Positions 40,883 through 54,203 of a DNA stretch of 64,000 nucleotides are shown here, piece by piece. The DNA comes from Symsagittifera roscoffensis (taxonomy: Eukaryota; Xenacoelomorpha; Acoela; Convolutidae): contig NC_087066.1 of NCBI RefSeq assembly GCF_963678635.1, positions 52,652,312 to 52,716,311 of the forward strand, in the 5' to 3' direction. The notes beneath the pieces were generated by a model. It was not told the origin of the DNA and made no database searches. It was given only the letters and a program-made list of their open reading frames with translations. The translations under genes and the position numbers were made by a program. Every line of letters begins with the position of its first letter. Position 1 is the first letter of the stretch.

Positions 40883-42850
40883 CTTGTGCCTGTTTGTAAA
40901 GCGCCATTTGAGGGATTTTAGAGAGAGGTCTGACAACAAGGTCCTCGGTCTGGACAAAGGAGTTTAAAGTCTGGGAAATCTGGTGGTGCACTGCTGGACC
41001 TTCGGAGCTCCGGTTGAGATTTTTCCTTATCAGCGAGTTCTACAGTTTTCATATTTTTCTTCAATTAAACTTATAATAACTTTTCGTTCATCTGTATAGT
41101 CGCAAACCTGTTATTATGATTCAATTCGGTCCATTTGTGTCCAGTCAAATTCCATTTTTTACCCTTATACCGAGCCGTCAAGATGAGAGAAAAAAAAAAC
41201 AATGCGTCGTGTACAAGCAAAGAAAGCTTAAAATCTTCAGGACTTTTAAATTGGATTCCCGGGATTGTTGTTCGAATTGGTATCAAATTAAATATGTCAA
41301 TATAACTCGTTGCAATTCTACGAAATTCCAGAGGTTTCGATTAATTATGTGTGTTAATGTGAAATAAAGCTTCAAATGGTAATGACTTAGTGCTAGATAC
41401 TTATGCAGAAACAGCCATTTCTAATGTTCGAGTGCTCAAAAGACAAATTGTGTTGCCAAGAACTGCTGAATGAAAACAAACTGAGCTGGAACAGTCCTTT
41501 TTCTTGCAAAATAAATTTTTAGAGAAAAAAACGTCGAATTTTAAGAAACTCTTATTGTAAGCTAACAAATAGAAAATTGAATGAGTGGCTTGAGTATTTC
41601 TTGCGCTCGCCTACTAGCATTACCCACTTTTTTAATCTCAGCAGTAGGAGCGAAAGCTACCTCAAACGAATTTTTTGGTTTTGAACACGTGGATGGAACA
41701 AATAATGATCCGTTAGAACTTTGGCTTGAATCAGCAAAATGTGAAGTAGCTCCGAAAACGAAAGCCCAAAAAATTGGACGGAGTTCATTTTTGATAAAGT
41801 AATTTCTCAAATGATTTTGAATTCAGAACCTACTGATGTAAAAAGTTTCAGTGCTGGACAGAATAAGTTCGGATCGCAATGGTTGAACATCATACTGTGT
41901 AAAAATCTAAGATTGAAATTACCAATTTTGCAGCTTAGAATAGCAATTGAACTCCGCCTAGGTTCAAAAATTCTTAAACAACTTAGATGCGTTTGCGGAA
42001 AAATTTAACCGAAGATGGATGGCATGGCCTATTTTGTCTCAAACGTGCAGGAACTTACTATAGACGTTCAAATTTGAATGCCCTTATAAAGCAAAAACTC
42101 GCCTCCACTCACATTCTTTCTTTTTTAGAGACACGACACCTCCCTAGGATAGATCCGAAGCGACCAGATGACTTGACGCTCGTCCCATGGGCTGTTTCTA
42201 GGCAGCTACTGTGGGATGTAGTGGTAGTTGACTCCCAAACCCCTAGTACAAAAAACGCAGGCTCGGTTTCTAACCCTGGAGTGGGCGCAGCCTAGGTGGA
42301 AGATCAAAAACCTGACAAAAATAGAGATTTAATTAGTGATAGATTAATTTTTTAACAAAAAAATTATGAAGTTCAGGGTGCCGCTAGTTCTAGCACTGAA
42401 ATTTTTCAGTTTAAGCTTTGTAAAAATTTGCGCAAATCTACCGAGGAACCCAGGGTAAGTAATTTTTTTAAGCAGAGAATCTTGCAATTCAGGCTGCGAA
42501 CGCTACCAGTGTACTCTGCATCAATAATACTAAAACTGCTTTCGAATAAAGTTTTCGATAAAGAGCCAAGGGAACAAAAGTGCAGCTTTAAATAAGTATC
42601 TGATAGACCCGTAGCCTCATATCAGGTCAATCTTTTTGAATCACTTTCAACTCCGGTTTATTCTGTGCAGGTGTGACTTTTCTCAACCTGGGTTGGCTCC
42701 ATCCCCCAAACATCTGATTCTGTCTTCACTTCTACTAACATTATAATTTATTCTTCCATATCTAGAAAATTCCTAGGATCTTGACTGGATAATGTGCTGA
42801 CGGAGGGACTTCTGACTTCGAACTTCTGACCTCGGTTACCATGATATTTT
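40883..42850 (-). repeat. Right arm of the large inverted repeat
   Basis: Inverted partner of 37310-40475. By eye roughly four-fifths of aligned bases match, with many small indels, so the arms are old. Short open frames in it (for example 41562-41810) have no family resemblance. The arm ends ~50 bp before the assembly gap. Confidence 0.85.
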
Positions 42851-42899
42851 CGATTATCCACTATTGCTGCAGACCACATCCCTCCATTCACCTTTAGAG

Positions 42900-43099
42900 N
42901 NNNNNNNNNNNNNNNNNNNNNNNNNNNNNNNNNNNNNNNNNNNNNNNNNNNNNNNNNNNNNNNNNNNNNNNNNNNNNNNNNNNNNNNNNNNNNNNNNNNN
43001 NNNNNNNNNNNNNNNNNNNNNNNNNNNNNNNNNNNNNNNNNNNNNNNNNNNNNNNNNNNNNNNNNNNNNNNNNNNNNNNNNNNNNNNNNNNNNNNNNNN
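42900..43099. other. Assembly gap, 200 N
   Basis: Exactly 200 undetermined bases, probably a placeholder of arbitrary size. It lies just outside the right inverted-repeat arm. Open frames reported across it are artefacts. Confidence 0.99.
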
Positions 43100-44590
43100 G
43101 TATTGGAAGAAGACGTCGAACAAGAAACGACATACGACTAGGAGGAAATCTACCAGTTGATTTCATGATAGTACAACAAAAACGAGATCAAACTTTTGTA
43201 TTTAGAATACTACCAGCAGTAAATTTAAATTTGCATTTACTGGCATAATATTTGAAATGAAAAATAATTTCAAATAAGCATTCATGGCGCTACTCTATTA
43301 ATTGTACAATAACGAATGATAAAAACAACACTTGTCGTTTTCCTTAAATCAGCAGTAAATTAAATGACATCTTGAAAAAACATTTATTAAATAAAAAAAT
43401 ACAAAAATTAGTTAGTATAAATCATAAATTGTTAGTATTATATTTCATCACATCATCCTAATTTTAAACTATCAAGGCTTATCCTTACTTTCTCCTAAAT
43501 TAATTTCATTTAGATAACAGATTATCAAGGCTTCCCTTGGATCTTTAATTTAAATTATATCCTAAATTTTAAAATTCTAAATATTTAAATCTCTGATCAT
43601 CAAGGCCTATCCTTGGGTCAAATAAAACATTTTTGTTCTCCCTCTCCACTTTTACTTAGTGTGTAACGACCTCAAACGTCGATTCACTCTCTAACCCTTA
43701 TCAAAGACCCAGAATTAAGAAAAAACATTTCGAAAAATAAACCATTTTAATTAAGCTAAACAGTGAAGAACTTCGGTTACTCATCCTTCAATTGATCCCA
43801 CTCCTCTTAGATGACCCAGGTTAAAACACTTTTACTTAGTAAATCATAAAATAGTATCTAACAAACTATTTGCATTCTAATTATACCTGAACCTCGTGGA
43901 TCGATTTACTATTCTCCAACCCTTGATCACAAATCATAACCCCTAGGTAAGATTAAGTAGGTCAAATCTTAGCTTAGAATTAGTCACCAGAAAGTACAAA
44001 TCATTCTTCGGAATCAAAATACGCTTTCTCGTCAACCCAAATATACGACCCAAGTTAAGCTAACCACAAAAAAATTGTAAAAACTAACAGTTTAAGGCAT
44101 TAGAATCACTAATCCAGATTGTTCATCCATCATCTTAAACATTATGTCAAGAGACAATTTAGGAAACAAAAAAAAACAATCATAATACACAATTGTTTAA
44201 TTAACGACGAGAAAAACGAACTCGTAACCACACCACACAGACAATCAGTAGGATATATAAGAACAAAAAGACAAACACTAAAAAAAAGAACAAAAACAAA
44301 CAAACAAAAACAAACTATTAGGAAAAGATTCTCAAAACAAAAAAAACGCAGTCTCAGAATCAGAAACAATTGCAATACACGAACTTCATAATTTAAAAGA
44401 CTCAATAAACCAAAAATCACCAAATTGATGATCAATTATATTCCACAGATTCAGAAACCACATCACAAGCATCAGTGAAAAAATGCTACACAAACAAACC
44501 AATACGTTTATACAATTGGAATCAGCCAATAAGACACATTGAAAACTACACATTAACAGTAATACAACACGAAACTGATTCGAAATGAAG
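43100..44590 (+). other. AT-rich non-coding lead-in of the decayed Gypsy element
   Basis: No coding pattern. Three imperfect copies of ATCAAGG(C)(T/C)(T/A)(T/C)CCTTG occur at about 43466, 43525 and 43602, each able to fold as CAAGG/CCTTG. The plus strand becomes markedly A/C-rich from about 43680. This could include the 5' LTR or leader, but I could not find a matching second copy downstream. Confidence 0.4.
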
Positions 44591-47500
44591 ATAACTCAGA
44601 AACCTCAGTACTTCCTTTTTTAATATCACCATTAACTGAACCTCGCGGAAAAATAGAATTTTGTAAAGATTTAATTGCAAACTTATTCGAAAAAGGAGAA
44701 AGTCCGTGTACAAAAGAATTTCCAGATGTAAAAATAAAAAGACAACTTCTCGATCACTATCTCAAAAGTATATGTAGTCTAACATCACACTTTAGGATCT
44801 CACCAAATACATTTCATGACAGATATATCATTCAAACTGACGATGCAGATATTGAATTCTCAAAAGTTTTTACACAAAACATCTAACACATACAACACCA
44901 AAACTCACAAACAGCAAACTCGATATTTACAAACGACGTATTCTCACTTATCTAAAGCTATTTATCTATATTAGAGTTGGATGAACCTCAAAGCGATTCA
45001 GCTACTCAAACATCTCGACATACAATTGTACGACAGGAAATACAAATATTTTCGAAGTTTTTAATGCAATTCGAGAAAACCTAACAAATGATCAAATAAC
45101 ACAAAATATTTAACACTATTTACAAAAAATCGTAGCATGGTTCATAATCGATTATTTTAATCACAATATTGATCTTGTGAACAAGCAAGAAAAAAAGTCC
45201 GACCACAAAGTACAGATGATGAAACTGTACTAGCAGAACAATCAGACTATGTATTGGATCCTGAATGGTCTTGCGAACTAATTATTAATATACCAACAGA
45301 TATATCAAGTCAGGCAATTAGCACGTTTTCTATTTATAAAGGTTATGTTAGAGAATATGCACTTACAGTTGACGCAACACCTTTAAACTACAATTCATTC
45401 TTCCCTGAATGAACAGGAAATAATAGTTTAAACTCCACAATCAAAAATAACGATAATCTAAACGGAACAAGAAATCTTACACAACATGATATACAAACAC
45501 CATCACCTTTGGTAAACAAAGAAATTAGTGAAACAATAACAACAACAAAAGCACAACAATGCATATTCAACTATTCAACCAAATTTTACAACTCCAAAAC
45601 TAAAAAACCAACGTTACAACAAACAATCATACAATCGACAGTAAAACCTTCTGTCGCACAAAAATATTCACAAATGGATTACCAAACATTTCGACCAGTA
45701 TTAAAAGCATCATACAAACAACACAAAAATAATTTTGCAGAACATAATTACAACTATGTCAGCGGACCAAAAAAGACAAAAACTAAAACAAATACTCAAA
45801 TTTTTACAAAAAGTCAAAATGTACCACAACCAATTCTAAACTCAGTAAAATTTCATGATCAACCACGATCCTCAAAAGAACAAAATGGAAACTACCCATT
45901 TTGTCAACAACGAAAAAATAATGCAAATAAATACCAAACTGAAAATCAACCTAATCGTTACGCACAAAATTGTTTTCCATCAGACGATGATGAATACTAT
46001 AATCAAAATCATCAACAGTTTTCCTCAAACCAAAGACCTCGTTCTCACAGTATTGATCAACCAGATATTTTCGAACCATACACAAGAAAATGAACAAATA
46101 GGACAACTTCTTACAATCATAATTTTCAACAACAAAATCCAATTAATACTCATTCATATCAACCAACTCAGATGCATAATGAAATCCCACTACCATACTA
46201 TTTACAACAACACGAAATAACAAAAAGCCAATCAATAAATTTTCTCAAATGCCACACGCCGCAGAATCCCTACAATTGACTATGAATCCACACCTAATGG
46301 GTGGATCATCAATAACATCAAATAAACCACTAATGGTATTCACAGGCACATATCCTGAATACTCTTTGGAAGACTATCTAAACGCAGTCACAGCAAATTT
46401 ATTTTAAATATAGGACCTGAACCAGTAAACACGGTTCAGGACCTGAAACAGTAAACAAAATTGGATACATAGACGCACAGCTCTAATCCAAACTACCCTT
46501 AACGGCGCAGCTCAAAAATGATTTTCAGTTTTACCTATAGATAGAAAATCAGATTCGAAAAGATTCACACAAGAATTCTCAAAAAAGTTTGACTCAGAAA
46601 GAAATAAACACCATCAAAGAGTTTTATGCAATGAAATTCGTAGACTACCCAATGAAACAAAAAAACAACCGGCAGTAAGAATAGAAACACTAGTCCGAAA
46701 AGCATATTCACTTAATACTCATGATTATAAAAATACAAAAATGACAGAAATCCTAATGATGACTCTAACACCACAATTACAAAAAAATAGCAATAAAAAA
46801 GAGAGCATCATATCCTTCCTCAATCCGAGACCCAGATTTAGACTTTAGCAAACTAGTGGACAAACTAGAGCAAGCAGAAATCACTATGAAACTAGAAGAA
46901 ACAGAAAACCTAAAGCTACAACATGTGAACAAAATCCAAACTAATGCTTCACAGATAAACAATATCAACGACTCTGATACAGAATTATCCAAAAAAAATC
47001 ACCAAAATTACAAACATTTACGAAAAAACCCAAATTTTAAAGGCAAACCATTTTTCAAAAAATGGTGTAATTATTGTCGACGATACGCAAACAGTATCGC
47101 TGAAGGCAGACAGAAACAACAAGATAATCAAAATGAACCACAAAAATGTAGAGAACCCAACAAATCTCTTCATCAATTCACGAAAAAAGATCAAAATTTA
47201 CCCAACAAAAACATTCATAGCAATAATAGTTCAGGAACACCCCTTCCAAACAACTCCAACTACTCTAGACAACAATCACCCTATAATACAAAGTATAGAG
47301 GACAACCACCAACCAAAGAAATTTACAGAATTTCTCACAAAGTAGATATAGTCGATCAAATAGTCGAAATAGTCAATATCCAAATAACTATTCAAGATCA
47401 AATTCAAATCAACACAGCTTTAACGACAGATCTCATTTAAATTCTAGAAATCGAAATTATTCAAATAGTAGATCTAGAAACTCTTCATACAATCAATATG

Positions 47501-47760
47501 GAAATTATTCGAACAATCGGAATAGGAACTATTCAAACAATCGAAACCCTAGATATCAAAATAATCGATCACGCGATTATTCAAACAACAGATCAAAATA
47601 TAATAATTATCAAAATAGATCACGCAATAATTCACAGAAGAGAAGCTCAAGCTATAACAACAGACAAAGAAACTACTCTCAATCACCACAAAGGAATAAC
47701 ACACGTTATAAAAATTCACAACAAAAAATTATAGGAGTAATACACCTCAACATCAAAGAC
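44590..47760 (+). pseudogene. gag remnant of a decayed Gypsy element
   Basis: A broken coding stretch rich in Asn, Gln and Lys. The capsid-like part is around 46320-47000: KPLMVFTGTYPEYSLEDYLN, LPNETKKQPA, VRKAYSLNTHDYKNTKMTEI, LVDKLEQAEITMKLEE. A CCHC zinc knuckle at 47066-47107 has lost its His and last Cys (C-x2-C-x4-N-x4-G). An Asn/Arg/Ser-repeat tail follows (YSNNR-like, 47460-47720). Numerous stops and frame changes make it non-functional. Confidence 0.7.
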
Positions 47761-48159
47761 AAATAAACCAAGTACAATCAACTGAAGAAACTCAACCAGG
47801 TCCCCCGGTATTGACAATAAGGAAAGCACAGAAATACAATTAAACAACATCAATTGCGAATTCACAGATAGCGAAAGTGATACAGAAATTACAATTTCAA
47901 TTATTATGATAAACGTTGAAAATGACTATGAGCCTATTATATATGAACAACCGATATATTCTCACATATATCAAAATCATGACCAATTTCTTTTCAACTA
48001 TTGTACAAGACCAATATCAAATAGCACAACAAAAGAAAAAATAGTAGAAGAAATGAAAGAAGAAAAACCCACAGAATGCTCAAGCACAAAAAACATTTAT
48101 CAAAACATACCCAAAAAAAAAATACAAAAAGAAAAATATGGACAATTCCACTTCTTTTA

Positions 48160-48420
48160 GAAAGTTCAAAATCAAAACAACTACAAAAACCAGACCTTGA
48201 AAAAGATTTTTTAATCGACTCTGGAGCAGAACCAAATATTATAAACATTCCCACTTGGAAAGAAATTAAAATTCTACATCCACAACTGACACCCTTCAAA
48301 ACAAAAAAATAGACTAGCAACCGCACAAGGATCAACCTTAACAAACTATGGAGAAACACAACTCTTCTTCGTCCCCACTCGAACAATGGAACAAAACAAA
48401 CTCATGACCAATCCATTTAA
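48160..48420 (+). pseudogene. Retroviral-type aspartic protease remnant
   Basis: The frame reads KDFLIDSGAEPNIINIPTW with the catalytic DSGA at 48217-48228, as in Gypsy proteases. The downstream frame is interrupted at 48310-48312, but NIIGIPF near 48455 in another frame resembles the second conserved block. Confidence 0.65.
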
Positions 48421-49165
48421 ACAAACTTCCTTATCACTGATATAAAACACAATATCATAGGAATACCATTTGTTACTAAATATAAACCAACAATAAATAT
48501 CTTAAATAGTAAAATTCATATAAAAGACAAACACACGAGAATGAAAAACACCTCTCTGACATTTTTTCAAAGAATAAACAAACAACCATCATTTTTCTCA
48601 AAAATTTTTCCAAATATAATCAGGAACGAAAACACCTGAAACTACTCTCAGGAAAAATGTATAAGTTTTCGATCAAACAATTTCAACAATATGATAAAGA
48701 GCAAAACAAACAACATCCCTTTATGTCTGATCTTGAATTCACACCAATTCACAAATTTTTCCGAGTAACAGTTTCATCTATTAAATACATGAAAAACTCA
48801 AACTCTGATATGATTTCTCTACACATATATAACAATTCGCCATATAAAGTAACCTTACCACTAGGACTCTTAGGTTATTGTGAAACTAACACGACAATTT
48901 CCCCCACAAGAGAAATAGCGTATAGAGTAAATAATATTTTACAACTATTAGATATATGTCAATCTACAATTCTTGATGAAGAATTGTCAATTAAAAATAA
49001 TTTAAGCAATGAAAAACGTAATACAGATTATTTCACAAAAACATTTTATTTCAAACCAACAATTCAAATTTCAAATTCTACGAGTGAGCAGCAAAAATTT
49101 CTAACAAAGTTTAATTTTCAACACTCTCAGATAAAACAAAGAGAATTCGAACAACTAGCTGACCT

Positions 49166-50560
49166 ATGATTAAAATACCCAAAAGTTTACGCAACATCAA
49201 AATTTCATCATTACATTTACCCCTAAAACCTGACGCAGTTTTCAAAAAACAACGAGCAAGTAAAGTCCCAATTCACTTGCAAGATAAAGTTAACCGATTA
49301 CTTGAACTACTAGAACAACATGAAAACATCTCTCCAGTAATCAAAGAAGAACAGCCAAAAGGTAACACATTTATAAACCCCGTTATCATCTTAGCGAAAA
49401 AAAAATCATTAAAAATTGTTCTAGATGTAAGATATTTAAATTCACTCATTGATGAATCTAAATTTAATTGGCCTATTGAATCAATTCAAGTAATTCTCAC
49501 AAAAATAAACGATAAATAGTTCACAATAGCAGATATGAATAGTGCATATAATCAAATGCCACTAGATGAATAATCACGACGATTAACAGAACTCGTTATT
49601 GGAAACCAACAATACGAATTCAACAGATTATTCTATGGATTTTCAATAGGACCAGCAGCATTTTCAGCATTTATGAGTAAAATTTTCAGACCAATAATAC
49701 TCAACAAAAATGCAATTACATATTTAGACAATACAATCACAAACAAAAGACGAAATGTTTACTGTCTTAGAAAAATGTTATCAGATATTACTATAAGAAA
49801 ACATGAAAGCAGCCCCAGATAAATCACAATTTTTCCTAACACGAGTAAATTCCTTGGACATATCATAAAAACAAACAATATAACTCCATTAAAATCTCGT
49901 ATAGATGCAATCCACAAACTCCAACCACCTTCAAATAAGAAAAAAATACAAGCATTTCTTGGAATGTTGAACTTTTTAAGTAAATACGTATACAAATTGT
50001 AGCCATACTTAAGACCATTTTACAACAGTCTTAGACAGCAAAATAATTTTGAATGGACAACAGAACATCAAAAACGATTAGAAGAGATAAAAACTCTTCT
50101 GACCGAACAATTATCAAACACTATTCCAGCTCTTGACCAACCATTTTATGCTAAGTGCAACGCATCCAATTTTGGCATCGGCACAGCATTATTACAATCT
50201 CACAATGGAACAAATAAAATGAAACTCATTTCAGCAAACTCTAGGCTATTTACACAAGCTGAACTTAGACTCTCTACCCTCATGAGACAATGCACAGCTA
50301 TAAAATAAACACCTACAGAATATGAATTTTTAATACTTGAATCTAAACATCCAACAGTTTTATTTACAGACCATAAACCAAGAATTTTTCTCTTTACACA
50401 AAAATCAAACCCAAACCATAGAGTTTACAGATTTCAACTTATTTTAATGAAATTTCCAAACTTACATATAGTTTGGACAGCAGGAAAAAACCTTGCAGTT
50501 CTCGACACTCTCAGTAGAAATACACCACCTGAATTATTGACAAGAAAAACAACAGTTGAA
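49166..50560 (+). pseudogene. Gypsy reverse transcriptase and RNase H remnant
   Basis: RT blocks are visible in one frame: KGNTFINPVIILAKKK, LKIVLDVRYLNSLI, then a TAG at 49517-49519, TIADMNSAYNQMPLDE, a TAA, EFNRLFYGFSIGPAAFSAFM and YLDN at 49721-49732 in place of YLDD. The thumb continues after frame changes (FLGMLNFLSKYV). RNase H follows with PFYAKCNASNFGIGTALLQ near 50145-50200, where the usual first Asp is Asn, and TEYEFLILESKHP and FTDHKP. Both enzymes have lost a catalytic acid and carry stops. Confidence 0.8.
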
Positions 50561-50979
50561 ATACCACAAAATATAAAAAGTTCCCTTGCAAAAGATGAAA
50601 CATCACCAAGATTACAATGCAATTATGCAGTGAAAACGGACATAGACCAATCACAAATAAACAACCTACAACTTTTTTCACTATATCTGGATTGCCAAAA
50701 CAATCACTACGAAGTAAATTTACTAGGAATATCTACATTTAAACCAATACCATACTCTTCATGGATAAAAAACAAAACACAGCAAAACCCACTGAAACAA
50801 AAATTATATAAAAAAAATCTATTCCCTTTAAAAGAAAAAGAAAATCTAACTGATAATGTAAATTTGTCAGGCCCACCAAATATTGATTAAAAAGATACAA
50901 TTAACCATGTTTTTAACCTTCATGACCCACCAGATACATAACCTCTATCAAAATTGGAAATTGAAAACATTTTTCTACC

Positions 50980-51924
50980 AATAACAGAAAAATCTGTGCA
51001 CGGATATCCTAGAATACCAAACACCAGATATCAAAGTACCCTGCTTACGTATGATGCTTACAGCTTTTCATACCTCTCACTCTTTAGACACTAAAGGACC
51101 TTCAGGAGCAGAAAAAATATATTCAAGTTTTACACAAAATTTTTATTTCCCAAATGCACCGGTTTGGATAAAAGTATTATGCAATGATTGCATAACATGT
51201 CAATTAAACAAACCATACCCAAATCAAAAACAAATTGCAGAAAAACAAAATTTTAAAGCGCAAATTTTTATTTCAATCACAGAATCTCTTACGATACTAA
51301 AGGACCAATATCACCATCCTCAGAAGGAAACTCATCTATAATGGTAATTGTAGACGCATTCACACACTACGTAGCGCTTATCCAGTACCTCATTGTAATG
51401 CTTACTATGCATATACAACACTTTATGAACATTGGATAGCAAAATTCGGTTTACCCGAAATCCTTGTTACAGACAATGGCACAGAATTTATAAACAACGA
51501 AATCATTACACTATGCCACTTATAAAACATTAAACACAAACCACGTACATCTCATGCACCTTGGACTAATGGTTTAACCGAAGGCATGAACCGTTCACTA
51601 CAAGAATATTTTAGATGCATCATTAACGGAAATGGCACACGATATACTGAATGGTCAACAGATGTAAAATTATTCCCACTATCTTATAATTCACAAATCA
51701 CAACAACACTAGGACTATCACCTTATGAAATGGTTTTCAACCAGAAACCACGAAAATCAAAAATGTTCACAGCAAATTCCTATGAAATGGTTTATGAAAT
51801 GGTTTTCAACCAGAAACCACGAAAATCAAAAATGTTCACAGCCAACCAACTAAAGAATCAATATGTTACAATTTATCGCTATACACCCATGATGGAGATC
51901 ATTTTCATCATCCACAAATCTTAA
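50980..51924 (+). pseudogene. Integrase remnant of the decayed Gypsy element
   Basis: The HHCC finger is present as AFHTSHSL and CNDCITC. The DDE core has IVDAFTHY (Asp at 51353-51355), LVTDNGTEF (Asp at 51472-51474) and GLTEGMNRSL (Glu at 51580-51582), keeping D-x35-E. Frame changes occur near 51330 and 51390, and a stop near 51523. In the C-terminal part a 69-bp in-frame direct duplication repeats YEMVFNQKPRKSKMFTAN (51723-51791 and from 51792). Confidence 0.8.
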
Positions 51925-52657
51925 AATTAGCTTCCGGAACACACACCGAATGGATTTTGAACAGAGACAAAAACATATCGAAATTTACCAGAAAGTAACC
52001 AAAAAATTGTTTTAAAGACAAAACATAAATTCCCAAATATATTCTCGATTTACCCCAGCTACAAATTTTAAAATCGGAACATATGTTTCAATTCCAAACA
52101 TTACAACGCAAAAAGGAATCTCTAAAAAATTACAACCACTCCAAAAAGAACCGTATCAAATAATTGATTAACCCACGGACGTAACATTCAATCTTACAGA
52201 CTTGAAGAAAAAAGAATTCGTTCATCATCGAAACAATCTTTTACCTTACTACCCAAAAGAGAACGCACTCCGAGAACTTACTCAATTATTCTCTTTTACA
52301 GGACTGAAAGTCATTCCAAATAGTTCAGAACAAAACCAAAGCCAAAACACTGATACGCAAGTAATACCAAAACAGTTAGATAAAAAGGAAAAAGAACTTT
52401 CCAAACAAATATCAAAAAACGCGGATAACAAAAAGAAACCTGAAAAAGAAAGAAAAAATTGAAAACTCGAAAAAAATTATACCACAAGATCAAACAGAAA
52501 AATCTCCACATAGACAATTATCACGACTTCGAAATTAGCCTCGAAAAGATTACAAAACATTCATCCCGCAATCTAAATTATTAAAGAAAGTTGAATTTCA
52601 ACAACCACATTAAATTCATTCACATTTTCATTTCTTGAAGATCGAATTTTTTTTTCA
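51883..52657 (+). repeat. ~0.78-kb tandem duplication, unit 1 (3' of integrase)
   Basis: The unit starts ATGATGGAGATCATTTTCAT, contains the post-integrase coding remnant (a beta-rich module with GTYVSIPN and a basic KKEFVHHRNNLLPYY segment), and ends with CTTGAAGATCGAA. Unit 2 follows directly. Confidence 0.85.
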
Positions 52658-52662
52658 ACTAC

Positions 52663-53441
52663 ACACACATGATGGAGATCATTTTCATCATCCACAAATC
52701 TTAAAATTAGCTTCCGGAACTAACACCGAATGGATTTTAAACAGAGACAAAAAACACAACGAAATTTACCAGAAAGTAAGAAAAAAATTGTTACAAAGAC
52801 AAAACATAAACTCCCAAACATATTCTCGATTTACCCCAGCTACAATTTTTAAAATCTGAACCTATGTTTTAATTCCAAAAAATACAACGCAAAAAGGAAT
52901 CTCTAAAAAATTACAACCGCTCCGAAAAGGACCGTATCAAATAATTGATAAACCCACGGATGTAACATTCAAACTTACAGACTTGAACAAAAAAAGAAAT
53001 TGTTCAACATCGAAACAATCTTTTACCCTACTACCCAAAAGAGTACGCACTCCGCGAACTTACTCAATTATACTCTTTTACAGGACTGAAAGTCATTCCA
53101 ATTAGTTCAGAACAAACCAAAACCAAAACACTGATACGCAAGTCATACCTAAACAATTAGATAAAAAAGAATAAGAACTTTCCAAACAAATATCAAAAAA
53201 CGCGGATAACACAAAAAAAATATGAAATAGAAAAAAAAATCGAAAACTAGAAAAAAAAATTATACCACAAGACCAAAAAAAATAATCTCCACATAGACAA
53301 TTATCACGACTTCGAAATTAGCCACGAAGAGATTACAGTACATTCATCCCACAATCTGAAATATTTTTAAAAATTGAATTCCAAAAAACCACTTTTAATT
53401 CCTTTACATATTCATTTCTTGAAGATCGAACATTTTTTTCA
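52663..53441 (+). repeat. ~0.78-kb tandem duplication, unit 2
   Basis: Second copy of 51883-52657, offset by about 780 bp, with scattered substitutions and small indels. The differences show the duplication is not an assembly echo. Confidence 0.85.
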
Positions 53442-54203
53442 AAATTCATGCTTAAAAGCATTCAAACAAACTAGTTCAAATTCAGCCAATTAGAAGCTTT
53501 TCTGAACCATCACCTCATTTTTAACACGATTTCATTAGCCTACAAACAACCACCCTCAAGCTAATCTCTAACTATAACTCAAAGACCTCCAGGTCAAAAA
53601 TATGCAAACCACTAAATATTGACAACTGAAATCAACAAAGTTTCAAAGTTATTACCGCTCCCCTATCAAGCAACCTAAAGATCAACAATATTGTACCAAT
53701 TTAGACCTCAAAAACACCTCAGGTAAAAACATTAAATTAGCCTAAAGAACGAATCGACATGATCATTTAGCCTCAAGTACGAATATCTCCCAGATAACCC
53801 CAATCATCCGATAAATAACAACAAAATCAAGAAGACACTTAGGAGCCCTCCAAACTTTCCCATCTCAAAAATTGCCAAAATTCAACCCACTTATCAAAAA
53901 ATCAATAAATAATGCGACCACACTTGAATTTAGCCTCCAAAAACAAAAAATAATTCGACGAAGAAATCACTTCTGCAAATGCTATTTTCTCAAACAGTTC
54001 ATAAATTTCGTCTCATACTTTCAAATCTTTTTTCAATACTTTCAACTTTTTCAAAACTTTTATAAATTTCATATCCAACCTTTTCGAACTATTCATCGTC
54101 ACCCTGATAGTTTTTTGCAACTTTTTCAACTTTTTTTATTAAATAGCCCAAACCTACATAAACCTCTCCAGAATCCTTGACCACCTCTTCAGTCACGATA
54201 ATT
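53442..54203 (+). other. Non-coding AT-rich interval
   Basis: No domain resemblance. A short open frame at 53872-54180 is Phe/Gln-rich low complexity. Confidence 0.4.

Noticed and set aside
41562-41810. Overlapping plus and minus frames of 73 and 82 codons in the right foldback arm
   Set aside because: The equivalent part of the left arm is not open in either frame, so neither looks like a maintained gene.
42854-43166. Open frames of about 90 codons across the gap
   Set aside because: They consist mostly of N and are artefacts.
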